In this document: in pieces, positions 42,081 through 50,407 of the stretch
How the letters are laid out: every line of letters begins with the position of its first letter
Numbering within the stretch: position 1 is the first letter of the stretch
Assembly (NCBI RefSeq): GCF_900141755.1
Contig: NZ_LT670844.1
Coordinates: forward strand, 4,402,001-4,466,000
Reading direction: 5' to 3'
Origin: Bradyrhizobium lablabi
Lineage (GTDB): Bacteria > Pseudomonadota > Alphaproteobacteria > Rhizobiales > Xanthobacteraceae
Length of the DNA: 64,000 nucleotides
The notes under the pieces: generated by a model
Databases searched by the model: none
Told to the model about the DNA's origin: nothing
The model's input: the letters and a program-made list of their open reading frames with translations, nothing else
Program-made: the position numbers and the translations under genes

Positions 42081-43241
42081 TCAGGTCTGGCCGATCAGCT
42101 TCTTGCAATAAGCGGCGCCGCCGCTCACGACATCGCGTCCCTTCCATGCCAGATAGGTGAGGCGTCCGGCCAGCGAATGATGGCTGCGCAGGCTGCGCGA
42201 TCCCAGCACATGGCCGACATTGTCGGGAAACCGTCTCACCTCCGTTTCCACCAATTCGGCGATCGCGTTCATCAGATAGTGCAGCCGCTTTCCCCAATCG
42301 GATTCTTCGAGCGCGTCGATGCGGACCTGCAGCGCGTATTCGGTGTCGTAAATATCGGTCAGGATCTCCTTGGCGACCAGCACCCGGTTGTTTTTCAGCG
42401 CCACGCGCAGCGCCGCCCGCTTGTCGTCCAGCCGGTCCAGCACCATCGTGACCGTGATCGCATAGGGCATGGCGGCGATATCGGCGGCGTTCTTGCTGGG
42501 CGCGGGCTTGGTCGCGAGGCGGATCAAATGCCAGGATGTTTTTAGCTTTCTTGCGACCAGCGCCAGCGCAAAGGGCAGCGCCTCGGTATTTTTCTTTGCG
42601 AACGCGTCCAGCCATTGGGTCGCCTTGGCGACTTGCGCGTCCTCGAACTTGCCGAGCGAGGGCGGCAGCGCTTCGTTGAATTTCGAGAGCGCTTCGCGCG
42701 CGCGCAACACGCCCAGCATCTTGGTCAGGTCGTCAAACACCGAACGCGAGGCCGTGTAGGTCGCGAGTTTGGTGCGGGTCTGGTTGGCGCCGTCCGGCGT
42801 GCTCAGCGTGTTCTCGAGGCTCTTGAGAACCTTGGTCTGGAACGTCGACGCGGCCTGCTGGGCCTCGCGCTTATTGTCGGCGCCGATCAGGTCGATCCCG
42901 TTGGCGTAGTCGCGCGCCATGGTCGGCAGCAGATCGCGGCTGACCCATTCCCAGATCGGTGCGAGCGAACCGCGCTGGATACGGCCGGCGTTGGCATGCT
43001 CGGGAGCGCCGTCAACCAGCAACGACTCCAGCGGCGCGAAAAAATACCGCAAGGGATTGCTCATGCGTGTTTGCGTCGAACCATCCTTGCGGAATTCAGC
43101 GCGCAGCCTGGCGAGGACATCCGCGGAGCCCGGTATCTCGGTGCCGCACATCTCCAGCCGTTCGAGCTCGGTGAGAAGATTGGCGCGCGCCAGCGGCTTC
43201 AACCGCTGCAGATAATCCTGGATCGGATCCGGCCGTTCCAT
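42081..43241 (-). CDS. Conserved hypothetical protein, largely helical
   Basis: A 386-aa cytoplasmic-looking protein with no signal peptide or membrane segment. It begins DPIQDYLQRLKPLARANLLTELERLEMCG, followed by a helical middle (YFFAPLESLLVDGAPEHANAGRIQRGSLAPIWEWVSRDLLPTMARDYAN) and a C-terminal part with GKRLHYLMNAIAELVETEVRRFPDNVGHVLGSR. The composition, with no charged-repeat bias, and the continuous frame support a real gene. I do not recognise a named domain. Its neighbours give no functional hint. Confidence 0.78.
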   Translation of the reverse strand: MERPDPIQDYLQRLKPLARANLLTELERLEMCGTEIPGSADVLARLRAEFRKDGSTQTRMSNPLRYFFAPLESLLVDGAPEHANAGRIQRGSLAPIWEWVSRDLLPTMARDYANGIDLIGADNKREAQQAASTFQTKVLKSLENTLSTPDGANQTRTKLATYTASRSVFDDLTKMLGVLRAREALSKFNEALPPSLGKFEDAQVAKATQWLDAFAKKNTEALPFALALVARKLKTSWHLIRLATKPAPSKNAADIAAMPYAITVTMVLDRLDDKRAALRVALKNNRVLVAKEILTDIYDTEYALQVRIDALEESDWGKRLHYLMNAIAELVETEVRRFPDNVGHVLGSRSLRSHHSLAGRLTYLAWKGRDVVSGGAAYCKKLIGQT

Positions 43242-43581
43242 TGCACCAAGAGTTCCCGCAAGTTGATCGGCATCAAGGGCCCGCCGCGCGCAGGCGCGAA
43301 TAGCGGATCAAATCACGAAAACAGTTCGTGCCCGATTAAGAAGTAAGCCGGATGCCCGTGAAACTGCGGAGGTACGGATTTACGGTTAAGGCGCCTGCGC
43401 TCTCAGTAGAACTACTGAGATTTAACGTATCGTTTGCCATGTTGACCGCGATACGCGGTGATCACTTACCGATTCGACCGCAACGATCAATTTACCGCTC
43501 CGCACGATTTACAAAAATCTCCGTAGTCTTACTGAGTAAAATATTAACCCTCACACAGCGCAGGGTCGTTAAATAAATTGC
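43242..43581. other. Intergenic region with a 20-bp palindrome
   Basis: The palindrome TCTCAGTAGAACTACTGAGA (43401-43420) has perfect 9-bp arms around AA. A related half-site TTACTGAGT lies at 43529-43537, close to the start of the downstream LuxR-type gene. The rest is AT-rich near 43536-43545 and looks like promoter DNA. Confidence 0.5.
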
Positions 43582-44200
43582 ATGTCACAGCAAGAAGCCA
43601 GTGATTCGCACCTTTCGAAGTGGCTGGAGAGCAGCGCGCCTCGCGACGACGATCTCGAGATTGTCCGGCTGTCTGCTGCGCGCACCCGGGCGATGGATGA
43701 AGCGGGAGCTGCGATCGCGCGTCAGCACAACGGCCCGTTGACCGCGCTTCTGCTGTACATGGGCGAGATCAAGCAGCACAGCCATCAGTTTTCGCAAGGT
43801 TCAGGCGACCGCGCTTACCTGCAACAGGTTGTGGAGAACGCGCTTCAGCAAACCGAGCGCGTCTGCGCGATGATGAAGCAGATCGCGGGTGCGCACGAGG
43901 GATCGGTCGCCGCGAGTGGACGCAAGGCTCAATGGGAGACCCGGTCCGCCTCGGTCAGAGAAGCCGCGCATCCCCGGCGTGATGTTCTCATCAGGCCCCG
44001 GTCAAAAACCTCTGACCAGGCGCGAGCGCGAAGTTCTCAGTCTGATCAGCGAGGGATGCTCCAACAAGCAAGGCGCCTTGCGGATGCGCATCAGCCCGCG
44101 GACCTTCGAGAGCCATCGCGCCGAAGCGATGCGGAAGCTCGGCGCGCGAAACACCGCCGATCTCGTCCGCACCGTGCTCTTGCATTCGGGTTCGGTGTAG
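43582..44200 (+). pseudogene. Frameshifted LuxR-type (receiver-less) regulator
   Basis: The frame from ATG 43582 codes for a plausible N-terminal region (about 115 aa: SKWLESSAPRDDDLEIVRLSAARTRAMDEAG through VENALQQTERVCAMMKQIAGAHEG). A LuxR/GerE helix-turn-helix, LTRREREVLSLISEGCSNKQGALRMRISPRTFESHRAEAMRKLGARNTADLVRTVLLHSG, follows but only in the +1 frame (from about 43940 to 44200). In the first frame the sequence turns into basic, low-quality residues after about 43935. So a single base change near 43935-43960 breaks the gene, or there is a sequencing error. If intact it would be about 205 aa. Promoter palindrome upstream at 43401. Confidence 0.75.
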
Positions 44201-44237
44201 CCGAGCGCGTCACTGTCTTCGCCCGAGTTAGTTACAA

Positions 44238-44343
44238 CTGTCATCGCCCGGCTTGACCGGGCGACCCAGTATTCCAGAGACGCCGATGATCAATCGAGAA
44301 GCCGCGGCGTACTGGATCACCCGGTCAAGCCGGGTGATGACAG
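44238..44343. repeat. Palindromic intergenic repeat
   Basis: CTGTCATCGCCCGGCTTGACC on the left (from 44238) and its near complement GGTCAAGCCGGGTGATGACAG on the right (to 44343) flank CCAGTA/TACTGG inner arms. This is the type of inverted repeat common between genes in Bradyrhizobium. It lies downstream of the frameshifted regulator. Confidence 0.8.
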
Positions 44344-44404
44344 CCGAATCAAAGATGTGAAGTTTAGAGGCGCGTCAGCATCCGCCGTCGTGCGACAGCG
44401 CCGC

Positions 44405-44653
44405 TCAGTAAAGATCTTCCACAAAAGACTGAAAGCGCGGCGCGGCCCGCGAGGGAACGACGGTGGGCTTGGGCGGACTCGGTACGATGGTGATGGTCCA
44501 GCGCTGCGGAATGCTCTCGCCGCTTTCCAGCACCGAGCGAACGTGGCCGGTGACCGGCGCGCCGTCCGACTTGACGGTTACGGTTCTGCCGTTGAACTGC
44601 GCGATGCGGAAACGACGGACTTCCTTCTGGTCGGCCGTCTCAAACGTAACCAT
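44405..44653 (-). CDS. Small conserved hypothetical protein
   Basis: An 82-aa protein if started at ATG 44653, which has GGGGAG five bases upstream; a longer frame from 44758 is less likely. It reads VTFETADQKEVRRFRIAQFNGRTVTVKSDGAPVTGHVRSVLESGESIPQRWTITIVP, a compact beta-rich pattern, followed by a Pro-rich tail. No signal peptide. Family unknown; function not known. Confidence 0.6.
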   Translation of the reverse strand: MVTFETADQKEVRRFRIAQFNGRTVTVKSDGAPVTGHVRSVLESGESIPQRWTITIVPSPPKPTVVPSRAAPRFQSFVEDLY

Positions 44654-44770
44654 GAAGCTCCCCCTCTGGCTCGCGCAACTATCACCGCACAAGATTAGCT
44701 GTATATGAAAATCCCAAGCCGTAGAAGTACGGCCGCACAACCAGGATGAACGCAACACGTAAAGCCGCGG

Positions 44771-44818
44771 CGGTCCTTCGAGGCGCGCGCGAGGGCGCGC
44801 TCCTCTCAGGATGAGGTT
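44771..44818. repeat. Half copy of the palindromic repeat at 28389
   Basis: GGTCCTTCGAGGCGCGCGCG, followed by GCGCGCTCCTCTCAGGATGAGGT, corresponds to the right-hand half (28460-28502) of the long palindrome with small differences. It directly borders a decayed PilZ/PAS gene. Confidence 0.7.
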
Positions 44819-44820
44819 TG

Positions 44821-45064
44821 ATTGAGGTATTGCGCATTGAGATCTGCGTCGAGCAGCAAAACGCCGTCGGAAATATTATCCAGCGCGCAGCGCAGGATTT
44901 CGAGCTCGTCGGCGGGGCGGACTTTCCACCTCGATGCTCGCGCCGCGATCGGTGATCCGGCGCACGACGCAGTCGATGCTCGATTGGCCGAAATTGGAGA
45001 TGACTTTGCCGGCCAGCAATGTGCGGCCGTGCGGCGTGGGCTTTTGCTCGGACGTCGATACCAC
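44821..45064 (-). pseudogene. Remnants of a PilZ-domain gene and a PAS-domain gene
   Basis: On the minus strand from 45064 the frame codes for a PilZ-like start (GRTLLAGKVISNFGQSSIDCVVRRITDRGASIEVESP). It then shifts frame, and the remainder continues in another frame as ADELEILRCALDNISDGVLLLDADLNAQYLN, the typical beginning of a PAS domain. The PAS segment ends after about 30 residues at the palindromic half repeat (44771-44818). So two broken gene pieces are joined, with no complete domain. It is probably a relic after recombination at the repeat. Confidence 0.6.
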
Positions 45065-45151
45065 CTTCTCAAAGCGGCATTTTGCCTGGCGGACGGCTGC
45101 TCCGTTATCGACGACCCTTTAGAAAGCCGCGCGCGCGGTGCCTGCCATATG

Positions 45152-45544
45152 CTACTCGGCGGTGTCCGGGAACACCGCTTCCATCTTGGTCTTCAGGGTC
45201 GCGGCGTTGAACGGCTTGACGATGTAGTTGCTGACGCCGGCCTTCTTCGCGGCGATGACGTTTTCCGTCTTCGATTCCGCGGTGATCATGATGAAGGGCG
45301 TCTGCGAAAGTTCCGGGCTGGCGCGGACTTCCCTGAGCAGGTCGTAGCCGGTCATCGGCTCCATGTTCCAGTCGGAGATCACGAGGCCGTACTTCTTGCC
45401 CTGCATCTTGGCGAGCGCTGCCGATCCGTCGCTGGCATCGTCGACGTTTTCGAAGCCGATCTGCTTCAGAAGATTGCGGATGATCCGGATCATGGTGTTG
45501 TAGTCATCGACCACCAGGATCGGCATCGATAAATCAAAAGCCAT
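45152..45544 (-). CDS. CheY-like single-domain response regulator
   Basis: A 130-aa stand-alone receiver. MPILVVDDYNTMIRIIRNLLKQIGF carries the acidic DD pair (residues 13-14), VISDWNMEPMTGYDLL has the phosphoacceptor Asp (near 58), the Thr is in MITAESK, and the Lys in YIVKPF. These fit a CheY chemotaxis-type protein that is phosphorylated by CheA. It is isolated here from other che genes. It runs away from the CRP-type genes in the same direction. Confident on family, not on partner. Confidence 0.93.
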   Translation of the reverse strand: MAFDLSMPILVVDDYNTMIRIIRNLLKQIGFENVDDASDGSAALAKMQGKKYGLVISDWNMEPMTGYDLLREVRASPELSQTPFIMITAESKTENVIAAKKAGVSNYIVKPFNAATLKTKMEAVFPDTAE

Positions 45545-45825
45545 GTCCTTTTAACTCCGCACGGTGCAAGTTGCCGAAAACCGGCGAGACATTCTTGGCG
45601 TGCGAAAATCCTTCGACGCTCTTCGAATCCGGCGCTCGTCAGCACCCCTGACATTTATCAGCGTTCATTGAACAGCCAGTTAATTCCCGCTGAATAAATT
45701 GCCGGCGGCCGGCGGCAGGCCCTACTAATACGGGAAAAGCCCGGGGGGAGCCGGGTCCATCACATGCCTGGATAGCGATGGACCTGGCAATACAACCGGC
45801 GAGGCCGCTCGCCCGCGGCGAAGGC

Positions 45826-46542
45826 TCACGACAGGCAACGAGGCCGAAGCAATCTGTTGTACTGGGCCTTGACCGTTGCGTAGCACTCGCACGAGGTCTT
45901 GAGCAGGCCATCCAGATCGGTGATCTCGATATGCCCGCGGCTGTAGTGGATGTATTTGGCCTGCTGCAGGGTGCTCGCCACCAGCGATACAGAGTTGCGG
46001 CGCGCGCCGATCATCTGCGCCATCGATTCCTGCGTCAGGCGAAGCTCGTCGTCGCCGGATAGATCGTGCGTGTGCAACAGACATCGCGCCAGGCGGGATT
46101 CGACCGTGTGCGAGGCGTTGCAGCCCGCGGTCTGCTGGATCTGCGCGTGAACCGCGAGCCCATGCCGGACCAGCGCGGTCCGCAAGGTGGCGCTCTGGTC
46201 GGCGGCAGCCCGAAAACGATCGATCTCGAGCGTCGAGGCGACGCCGGGCACAAGCACGACCGCGCTATTGAGGGAGGTCGGGTCGCCAAGGACGGACAAT
46301 GCGCCGAAGATGCTGTCGCGGCCGACCATGGCGACCTGAATGTGCTCGCCCCGCGCAAGTTTTACGATGAGAGAGATCACGCCTCGATGCGGCAGGTAGG
46401 CGCGCTTGAGCGTTTCGTCGACTTCGACCAGGACGAATTCCTGCACCAGATCGACAGTTCGCAGATGCGGCCGGATCAATTCAAAATCGTCATCCGCCAG
46501 CGACGCCAAGAAACCATTGGGCGAACGGGGAGCCGAGTCCAT
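45826..46542 (-). CDS. Crp/Fnr-family transcriptional regulator (paralogue 1)
   Basis: A 238-aa cyclic-nucleotide-binding plus winged-helix regulator. The N-terminal cNMP-type domain is DLVQEFVLVEVDETLKRAYLPHRGVISLIVKLARGEHIQVAMVGRDSIFGAL, and the C-terminal part is HTVESRLARCLLHTHDLSGDDELRLTQESMAQMIGARRNSVSLVASTLQQAKYIHYSRGHIEITDLDGLL. It has no Fnr-type N-terminal Cys cluster. It is a paralogue of the next gene, in tandem orientation. Known relatives in Bradyrhizobium occur in several copies. Ligand and targets are not evident. Confidence 0.93.
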   Translation of the reverse strand: MDSAPRSPNGFLASLADDDFELIRPHLRTVDLVQEFVLVEVDETLKRAYLPHRGVISLIVKLARGEHIQVAMVGRDSIFGALSVLGDPTSLNSAVVLVPGVASTLEIDRFRAAADQSATLRTALVRHGLAVHAQIQQTAGCNASHTVESRLARCLLHTHDLSGDDELRLTQESMAQMIGARRNSVSLVASTLQQAKYIHYSRGHIEITDLDGLLKTSCECYATVKAQYNRLLRPRCLS

Positions 46543-46751
46543 GGCAGCCTCCTATTGGGAGTAAAATCTGCCTCTTGGGTCGCGTAATCTCTATGCACGA
46601 TATCCGACATAAAGGATGATCCTTATAGGCGTTGTTGGCAAGCTAAATTGGCGAACAGGCGCACCTTCCTGCGCCGGTTCCGTCTCAATGCGTGATACCG
46701 CGCTGATAGCGACCGCGCGCTTTCGTCTTGCTTTCGTTTTCGCAAGCGTTT

Positions 46752-46799
46752 CGTTTCAAAATTGCTTCGTTTCAAAATCGCTTTGTTTCGAAATCGTCA
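46752..46799 (+). repeat. Three tandem 16-bp repeats
   Basis: CGTTTCAAAATTGCTT (46752-46767), CGTTTCAAAATCGCTT (46768-46783) and TGTTTCGAAATCGTCA (46784-46799) are three copies, the last degenerate. They overlap the stop of the Crp/Fnr-type gene at 46797 and lie in the intergenic region between the two paralogues. Confidence 0.7.
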
Positions 46800-47507
46800 A
46801 TCCGCCACCCTGAGCAACCGGTCACGTTGCGTCTTCACGGCGCAATAGCATTCGCAAGACATCGCGCGCAACGCGCCGACGTCTTTGATCTCGATGTGAC
46901 CCCGGCTGTAGCGGATGACGCCAGCCTGCTGCATGGCGTGGGCGACGATCGAAACTGCGTTACGTTGCACGCCGATCATTTGCGCCAGGAATTCCTGGGT
47001 CAGCGGCAAGGCCTCGCTGTCGGTCAAGTCTCGCACGCGTAGCAGCCAGCGCGACAGCCGTGCTTCGACCGTATGCGATGCATTGCACGCTACCGATTGC
47101 TGGGCCTGCGCGAACAGCGCCTGTTCGTGCCGCGCAACCAGCGAACGCAGCGTGACGCTGCGATGGGCCGCCGCCCCAAAACCGGCGACATCGAGTTTTG
47201 CCGCCGTGCCGGGCAGAACAACGACCGCATCGGTCAGCGATATTCCGCCATCGAGCGCGGCCGAAGCGCCGAACCCGCTGTCGTGTCCGACCATCGCCAC
47301 CTCGACGGCTTGTCCTTCCGAGAGGCGGACCAGCATCGAAATCACGCCGCTATGAGGCAAATAGACATGCGTCAACGGTGCGCCGGCTTCAACCAGGACA
47401 GTATCCTTGACCAGATCGACCTGTTCCAGCCGCGGACGCAACATCTCGAAATCTTCCGCGGGCAGGGCTTGCAACAGAAGATTATTTGAATGCTGGTCTG
47501 AATGCAT
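46797..47507 (-). CDS. Crp/Fnr-family transcriptional regulator (paralogue 2)
   Basis: A 236-aa paralogue of the gene at 45826. The N-terminal part has DLVKDTVLVEAGAPLTHVYLPHSGVISMLVRLSEGQAVEVAMVGHDSGFGASAAL and the C-terminal part HTVEARLSRWLLRVRDLTDSEALPLTQEFLAQMIGVQRNAVSIVAHAMQQAGVIRYSRGHIEIKDVGAL. The start is ATG 47507, with GGAG at good spacing; an upstream TTG at 47522 is possible but weaker. About 250 nt separate the two genes, so they probably arose by duplication and have separate promoters. Confidence 0.92.
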   Translation of the reverse strand: MHSDQHSNNLLLQALPAEDFEMLRPRLEQVDLVKDTVLVEAGAPLTHVYLPHSGVISMLVRLSEGQAVEVAMVGHDSGFGASAALDGGISLTDAVVVLPGTAAKLDVAGFGAAAHRSVTLRSLVARHEQALFAQAQQSVACNASHTVEARLSRWLLRVRDLTDSEALPLTQEFLAQMIGVQRNAVSIVAHAMQQAGVIRYSRGHIEIKDVGALRAMSCECYCAVKTQRDRLLRVAD

Positions 47508-47769
47508 GGGCACTCCTGCCAAAGAGGCGGGAGCTCAATACGTCTCTCGTCACCTGTGTTCCGGTCCGCTGTTAGAAGCGAAGACATAATCCGGTCGGTC
47601 GATTGCACAAGCGGGCCAGTTGCATGGAAGGGCCTATACACGGTGCAGGGCAGACGAATCGCCACACATACGGCGGAAATGATAGTGACGCACTGATTCG
47701 CGACGGGAAAAATTGTAGTCCGATCAGTACGGGTCAGTCGAGCGCACAAGGAAATGCGAGGGGAATGCC

Positions 47770-48045
47770 ATGCGCCGCATTCTGACGGTGCCGCTGATTG
47801 CGATTTCCGGTCCGGAGTTATCCGGTCCCGACTTCCTGCGAATGGCCATGAAGCTCGGCGCGACGAACTGCCTGCGTAATCCCTTTCGCCCGACGATGCT
47901 GCTTGGCGTATTCGACGAATGCCTGTCGGAGGCGGAACCTCATCGATGGTCTATCGCTGCGCTGACCGCCGTTACCGGCGCGCGGTCGGACCCGCAGCGC
48001 CGGATGCAATCTCGAAACCTGCCGGGGGACGTTCGTACGGGCTGA
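47770..48045 (+). pseudogene. Truncated receiver-domain remnant
   Basis: A 91-aa frame that holds only the second half of a receiver: VPLIAISGPELSGPDFLRMAMKLGATNCLRNPFRPTMLLGVFDECLSEA. It matches the downstream receiver at 48264 and the receiver at 59929, including the unusual DFL.MA..LGA segment, but lacks the N-terminal acidic residues and the phosphoacceptor Asp. The last 35 residues do not resemble a domain. It is probably a broken duplicate. A leaky start exists, so a shortened product cannot be excluded. Confidence 0.6.
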
Positions 48046-48263
48046 TCAATCAGGTTCCAATCAACTCAAGATCCATCGTGCCTGGCGGAGCCACTGAAAA
48101 GGAGCCGCTGGCCCGAAGCTCCGCCCGTTGATCTTTATGGTGCAACGCGTGATGAGGTCTTGATTCGTATCAACTTTAATTGAAGGCAAAGGGAGGTCGC
48201 GTGCACTACGATTCAGGGGTTGCCGAACTGCCGAAACAAACTGCTCTGCCTCGGGGGGCCAAC

Positions 48264-48680
48264 ATGCAACGTATTCTCGTCGTCGATGATGATCCAATGG
48301 TCTGCATGGCCATTGAGATTTATCTTGAACGACATGACTTTCAGGTGACCATCGCCGATGGTGGTGAGGCCGGGCTTCGCGCCCTCGAAGGCACCACCTA
48401 CGACCTGATGATCGTCGATATTTTCATGCCGCATATGCGCGGCTTCGAATCGATCAGGATCTTTCACGAGCGTGCACCGACGATCCCGCTGATCGCGATG
48501 TCCGGCTACGCCTTTGCCAATCTCAATACGCCGGCGCCCGATTTCCTCAGGATGGCGCTTGAACTCGGCGCCTCGCGCTGCCTGCGCAAGCCGTTCACAC
48601 CGGTCGCGCTGCTGACGGTGATCAACGAATGTCTGGCGGAAGCCCAGTCCCGCGCGCCGGGCGTCGTTCAGCTGAGATAG
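48264..48680 (+). CDS. Single-domain response regulator (receiver)
   Basis: A 138-aa receiver: MQRILVVDDDPMVCMAIEIYLERHDFQV has the acidic DDD, LMIVDIFMPHMRGFESIRIF the phosphoacceptor Asp, and PLIAMSGYAFANLN...PDFLRMALELGASRCLRKPFTPVALL the Ser/Lys pair, with an insertion (PAPDFLRMA) shared with the receivers at 47770 and 59929. ATG 48264 follows GGGGGGCC; an upstream in-frame ATG at 48180 is less likely. It lies 64 nt before a truncated kinase gene that is a paralogue of the hybrid kinase at 56349, in the same receiver-plus-kinase arrangement. Confidence 0.88.
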   Translation: MQRILVVDDDPMVCMAIEIYLERHDFQVTIADGGEAGLRALEGTTYDLMIVDIFMPHMRGFESIRIFHERAPTIPLIAMSGYAFANLNTPAPDFLRMALELGASRCLRKPFTPVALLTVINECLAEAQSRAPGVVQLR

Positions 48681-48744
48681 CTATCCTCCGACTGCCGCCC
48701 GCGAGGCGGAACGCGAGGACAGGCGCTGCAGGGGAGCCGAAGAC

Positions 48745-49212
48745 ATGCGTCAGCAATCCCCGACGCCAGAAGTCGCGGAAGCGCTTAACTGTCGGAGGAT
48801 GGAGATCGTCGGACAGCTCACCGGCGGCGTCGTCCACGACGTCAATAACATCCTAACCGTCATTACCGGAACCATCGAAATCCTGGCCGACGCGGTCGCC
48901 GACCGGCCGCAACTCGCAGCCGTCGCTGGATTGATCGCCGAGGCGGCGGCGCGTGGCGCCGACCTGACGTCGCATCTGCTGGCGTTCGCGCGCGGCCAGC
49001 CGTCGCCGCCTCGCGAGGTCGACCTCAACGCGCTGCTTGTCGAGGCGGCACGCTTGCTGCGGCCGACGCTGGGAGAGCAGATCGAGATCGAGACGGTGTC
49101 GGCGACCGACGCGCCGTCTGCCTTCGTCGATGCCGGTCAGCTCATGACGGCGCTTCTCGATATTGCGATCACGGCGCGCGACGCCATGCCGGAAGGCGGC
49201 AAGCTCAGCTTC
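48745..49212 (+). pseudogene. Histidine kinase truncated in the ATPase domain
   Basis: The first 155 residues are a HisKA dimerisation domain with the H-box VGQLTGGVVHDVNNILTVITGTIEILADAV, then LLAFARGQPSPPREVDLNALLVEAARLLRPTLGEQIEIETVSATDAPSAFVDAGQLMTALLDIAITARDAMPEGGKLS. This is very close to residues 815-960 of the hybrid kinase at 56349. The N-box has Thr for the usual Asn (AITARDAM). The frame continues to 49584, but after about 49212 the reading shifts into flagellin-like DNA and no longer resembles an ATPase. It therefore cannot be an active kinase. It probably stems from duplication of the receiver-kinase pair. Confidence 0.72.
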
Positions 49213-49217
49213 GAGCC

Positions 49218-49471
49218 TTTCCTCTGCCTCCAGCTCCCTGCGCTCGGAAGCGTCGGGCTTGGGTTCGAACCTGTCGATCGTGCAGATCCGTCAGGACTTC
49301 TCAAAGAACCTGATCAACGTGCTGCAGACCGGCTCGTCCAACCTGACGCTGGCCGACACCAACGAGGAAGCGGCCATCAGCCAGGCGCTTGCAACCCGCC
49401 AGTCGATCGCGGTGTCCGCGCTGTCGCTGGCCAACCAGTCGCAGCAGAGCGTGCTCCAGCTGCTGCGCTGA
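49218..49471 (+). pseudogene. C-terminal fragment of a flagellin gene
   Basis: In the +1 frame relative to the kinase, about 85 residues match the C-terminal end of Bradyrhizobium-type flagellin: LRSEASGLGSNLSIVQIRQDFSKNLINVLQTGSSNLTLADTNEEAAISQALATRQSIAVSALSLANQSQQSVLQLLR, ending at TGA 49471. The N-terminal domain is absent. It has its own terminator at 49498. The fragment starts within a few bases of the point where the kinase similarity ends, so a recombination joined the two. Confidence 0.8.
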
Positions 49472-49497
49472 GCCCGGCTTCTCTGATCAATATCAAG

Positions 49498-49522
49498 GCG
49501 GCGGGGAAAATCCCGCCGCTTT
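49498..49522 (+). terminator. Terminator of the flagellin remnant
   Basis: GCGGCGGG (49498-49505) pairs with CCCGCCGC (49512-49519) around a six-base loop GAAAAT, followed by TTT. It lies 26 nt after the flagellin stop. Confidence 0.65.
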
Positions 49523-49886
49523 CGACCCAAACCTCATCAGATTCTCGGCAAACTGGATGGATTTCCGGGTCAGCCCGGCAATGACGGTCAGGTACTCTCG
49601 CCATACGTGCATCACCCCGTATTACCACGGACGACAAAATTAACGGGAATGTGAAAGCATAAAGGCTATCGGTTGCAGGGAAGGAACTCCGTCCAATCGT
49701 TTTGGGTGACGTGGCCGGCATCGCTTTCTGCGCTGGTTATGTCGGTGGCACAGCCGCTTTCCGGCACGCGCAGCCGGCAAGCCCCTGAGCGGTCGGCGCC
49801 TTCCGGAGGTCCGACGCGATCCGCGGTCGACGGTCGATCGCATGATCCGAATGGCATCGCAAGGCGCCAGTTGGGAGAAGACTGAA
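49523..49886. other. Intergenic region, no gene recognised
   Basis: The region between the flagellin remnant and the next receiver holds no frame with family similarity. I saw no tRNA or clear repeat. The promoter of the receiver gene is presumably near 49800-49870. Confidence 0.35.
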
Positions 49887-50270
49887 ATGAGAACATGTCT
49901 TGTCGTCGATGACTCCAGCGTCATCCGGAAAATCGCACGGCGCATCCTGGAAGAGATGGATTTCGAAATCATCGAAGCCGAGGACGGCGAGAAGGCCTTG
50001 GAAGTCTGCAAGCGCGGGCTGCCCGATGCCATCCTGCTCGACTGGAACATGCCGGTCATGGACGGCTATGAATTCCTCGGCGCTCTGCGCCGCATGCCCG
50101 GCGGCGACCAGCCCAAAGTGGTGTTCTGCACCACCGAAAACGGCATCGACCATATCGCGCGCGCGATCCAGGCCGGCGCCAACGAATACATCATGAAGCC
50201 GTTCGACAAGGACATCGTCACCGCGAAGTTCCAGGAAGTCGGCTTGGTCCAATTCGGCGCGCCGGTCTAA
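49887..50270 (+). CDS. CheY-like single-domain response regulator
   Basis: A 127-aa receiver of the chemotaxis type: RTCLVVDDSSVIRKIARRILEEMDFEIIEAEDGEKALEVCKRG with the acidic DD, AILLDWNMPVMDGYEFL with the phosphoacceptor Asp, VVFCTTENG with the Thr, and YIMKPFDKDI with the Lys. ATG 49887 fits the family; the upstream ATG 49842 does not. CheR and a PilZ protein follow, so a role in chemotaxis or motility control is probable. Confidence 0.9.
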   Translation: MRTCLVVDDSSVIRKIARRILEEMDFEIIEAEDGEKALEVCKRGLPDAILLDWNMPVMDGYEFLGALRRMPGGDQPKVVFCTTENGIDHIARAIQAGANEYIMKPFDKDIVTAKFQEVGLVQFGAPV

Positions 50271-50407
50271 TCCGCTTTTTTCCGTTTTGTTGTGTATGAG
50301 TAAGGTCGAGATATGAGTGCTGAGAGAGCTGCCGCGGGAAATTCTCGACACGTATCGCCTGGCGATACCAACCTGGGATCGTCGCAATTCGTTGAGGGAG
50401 GCCGCCG

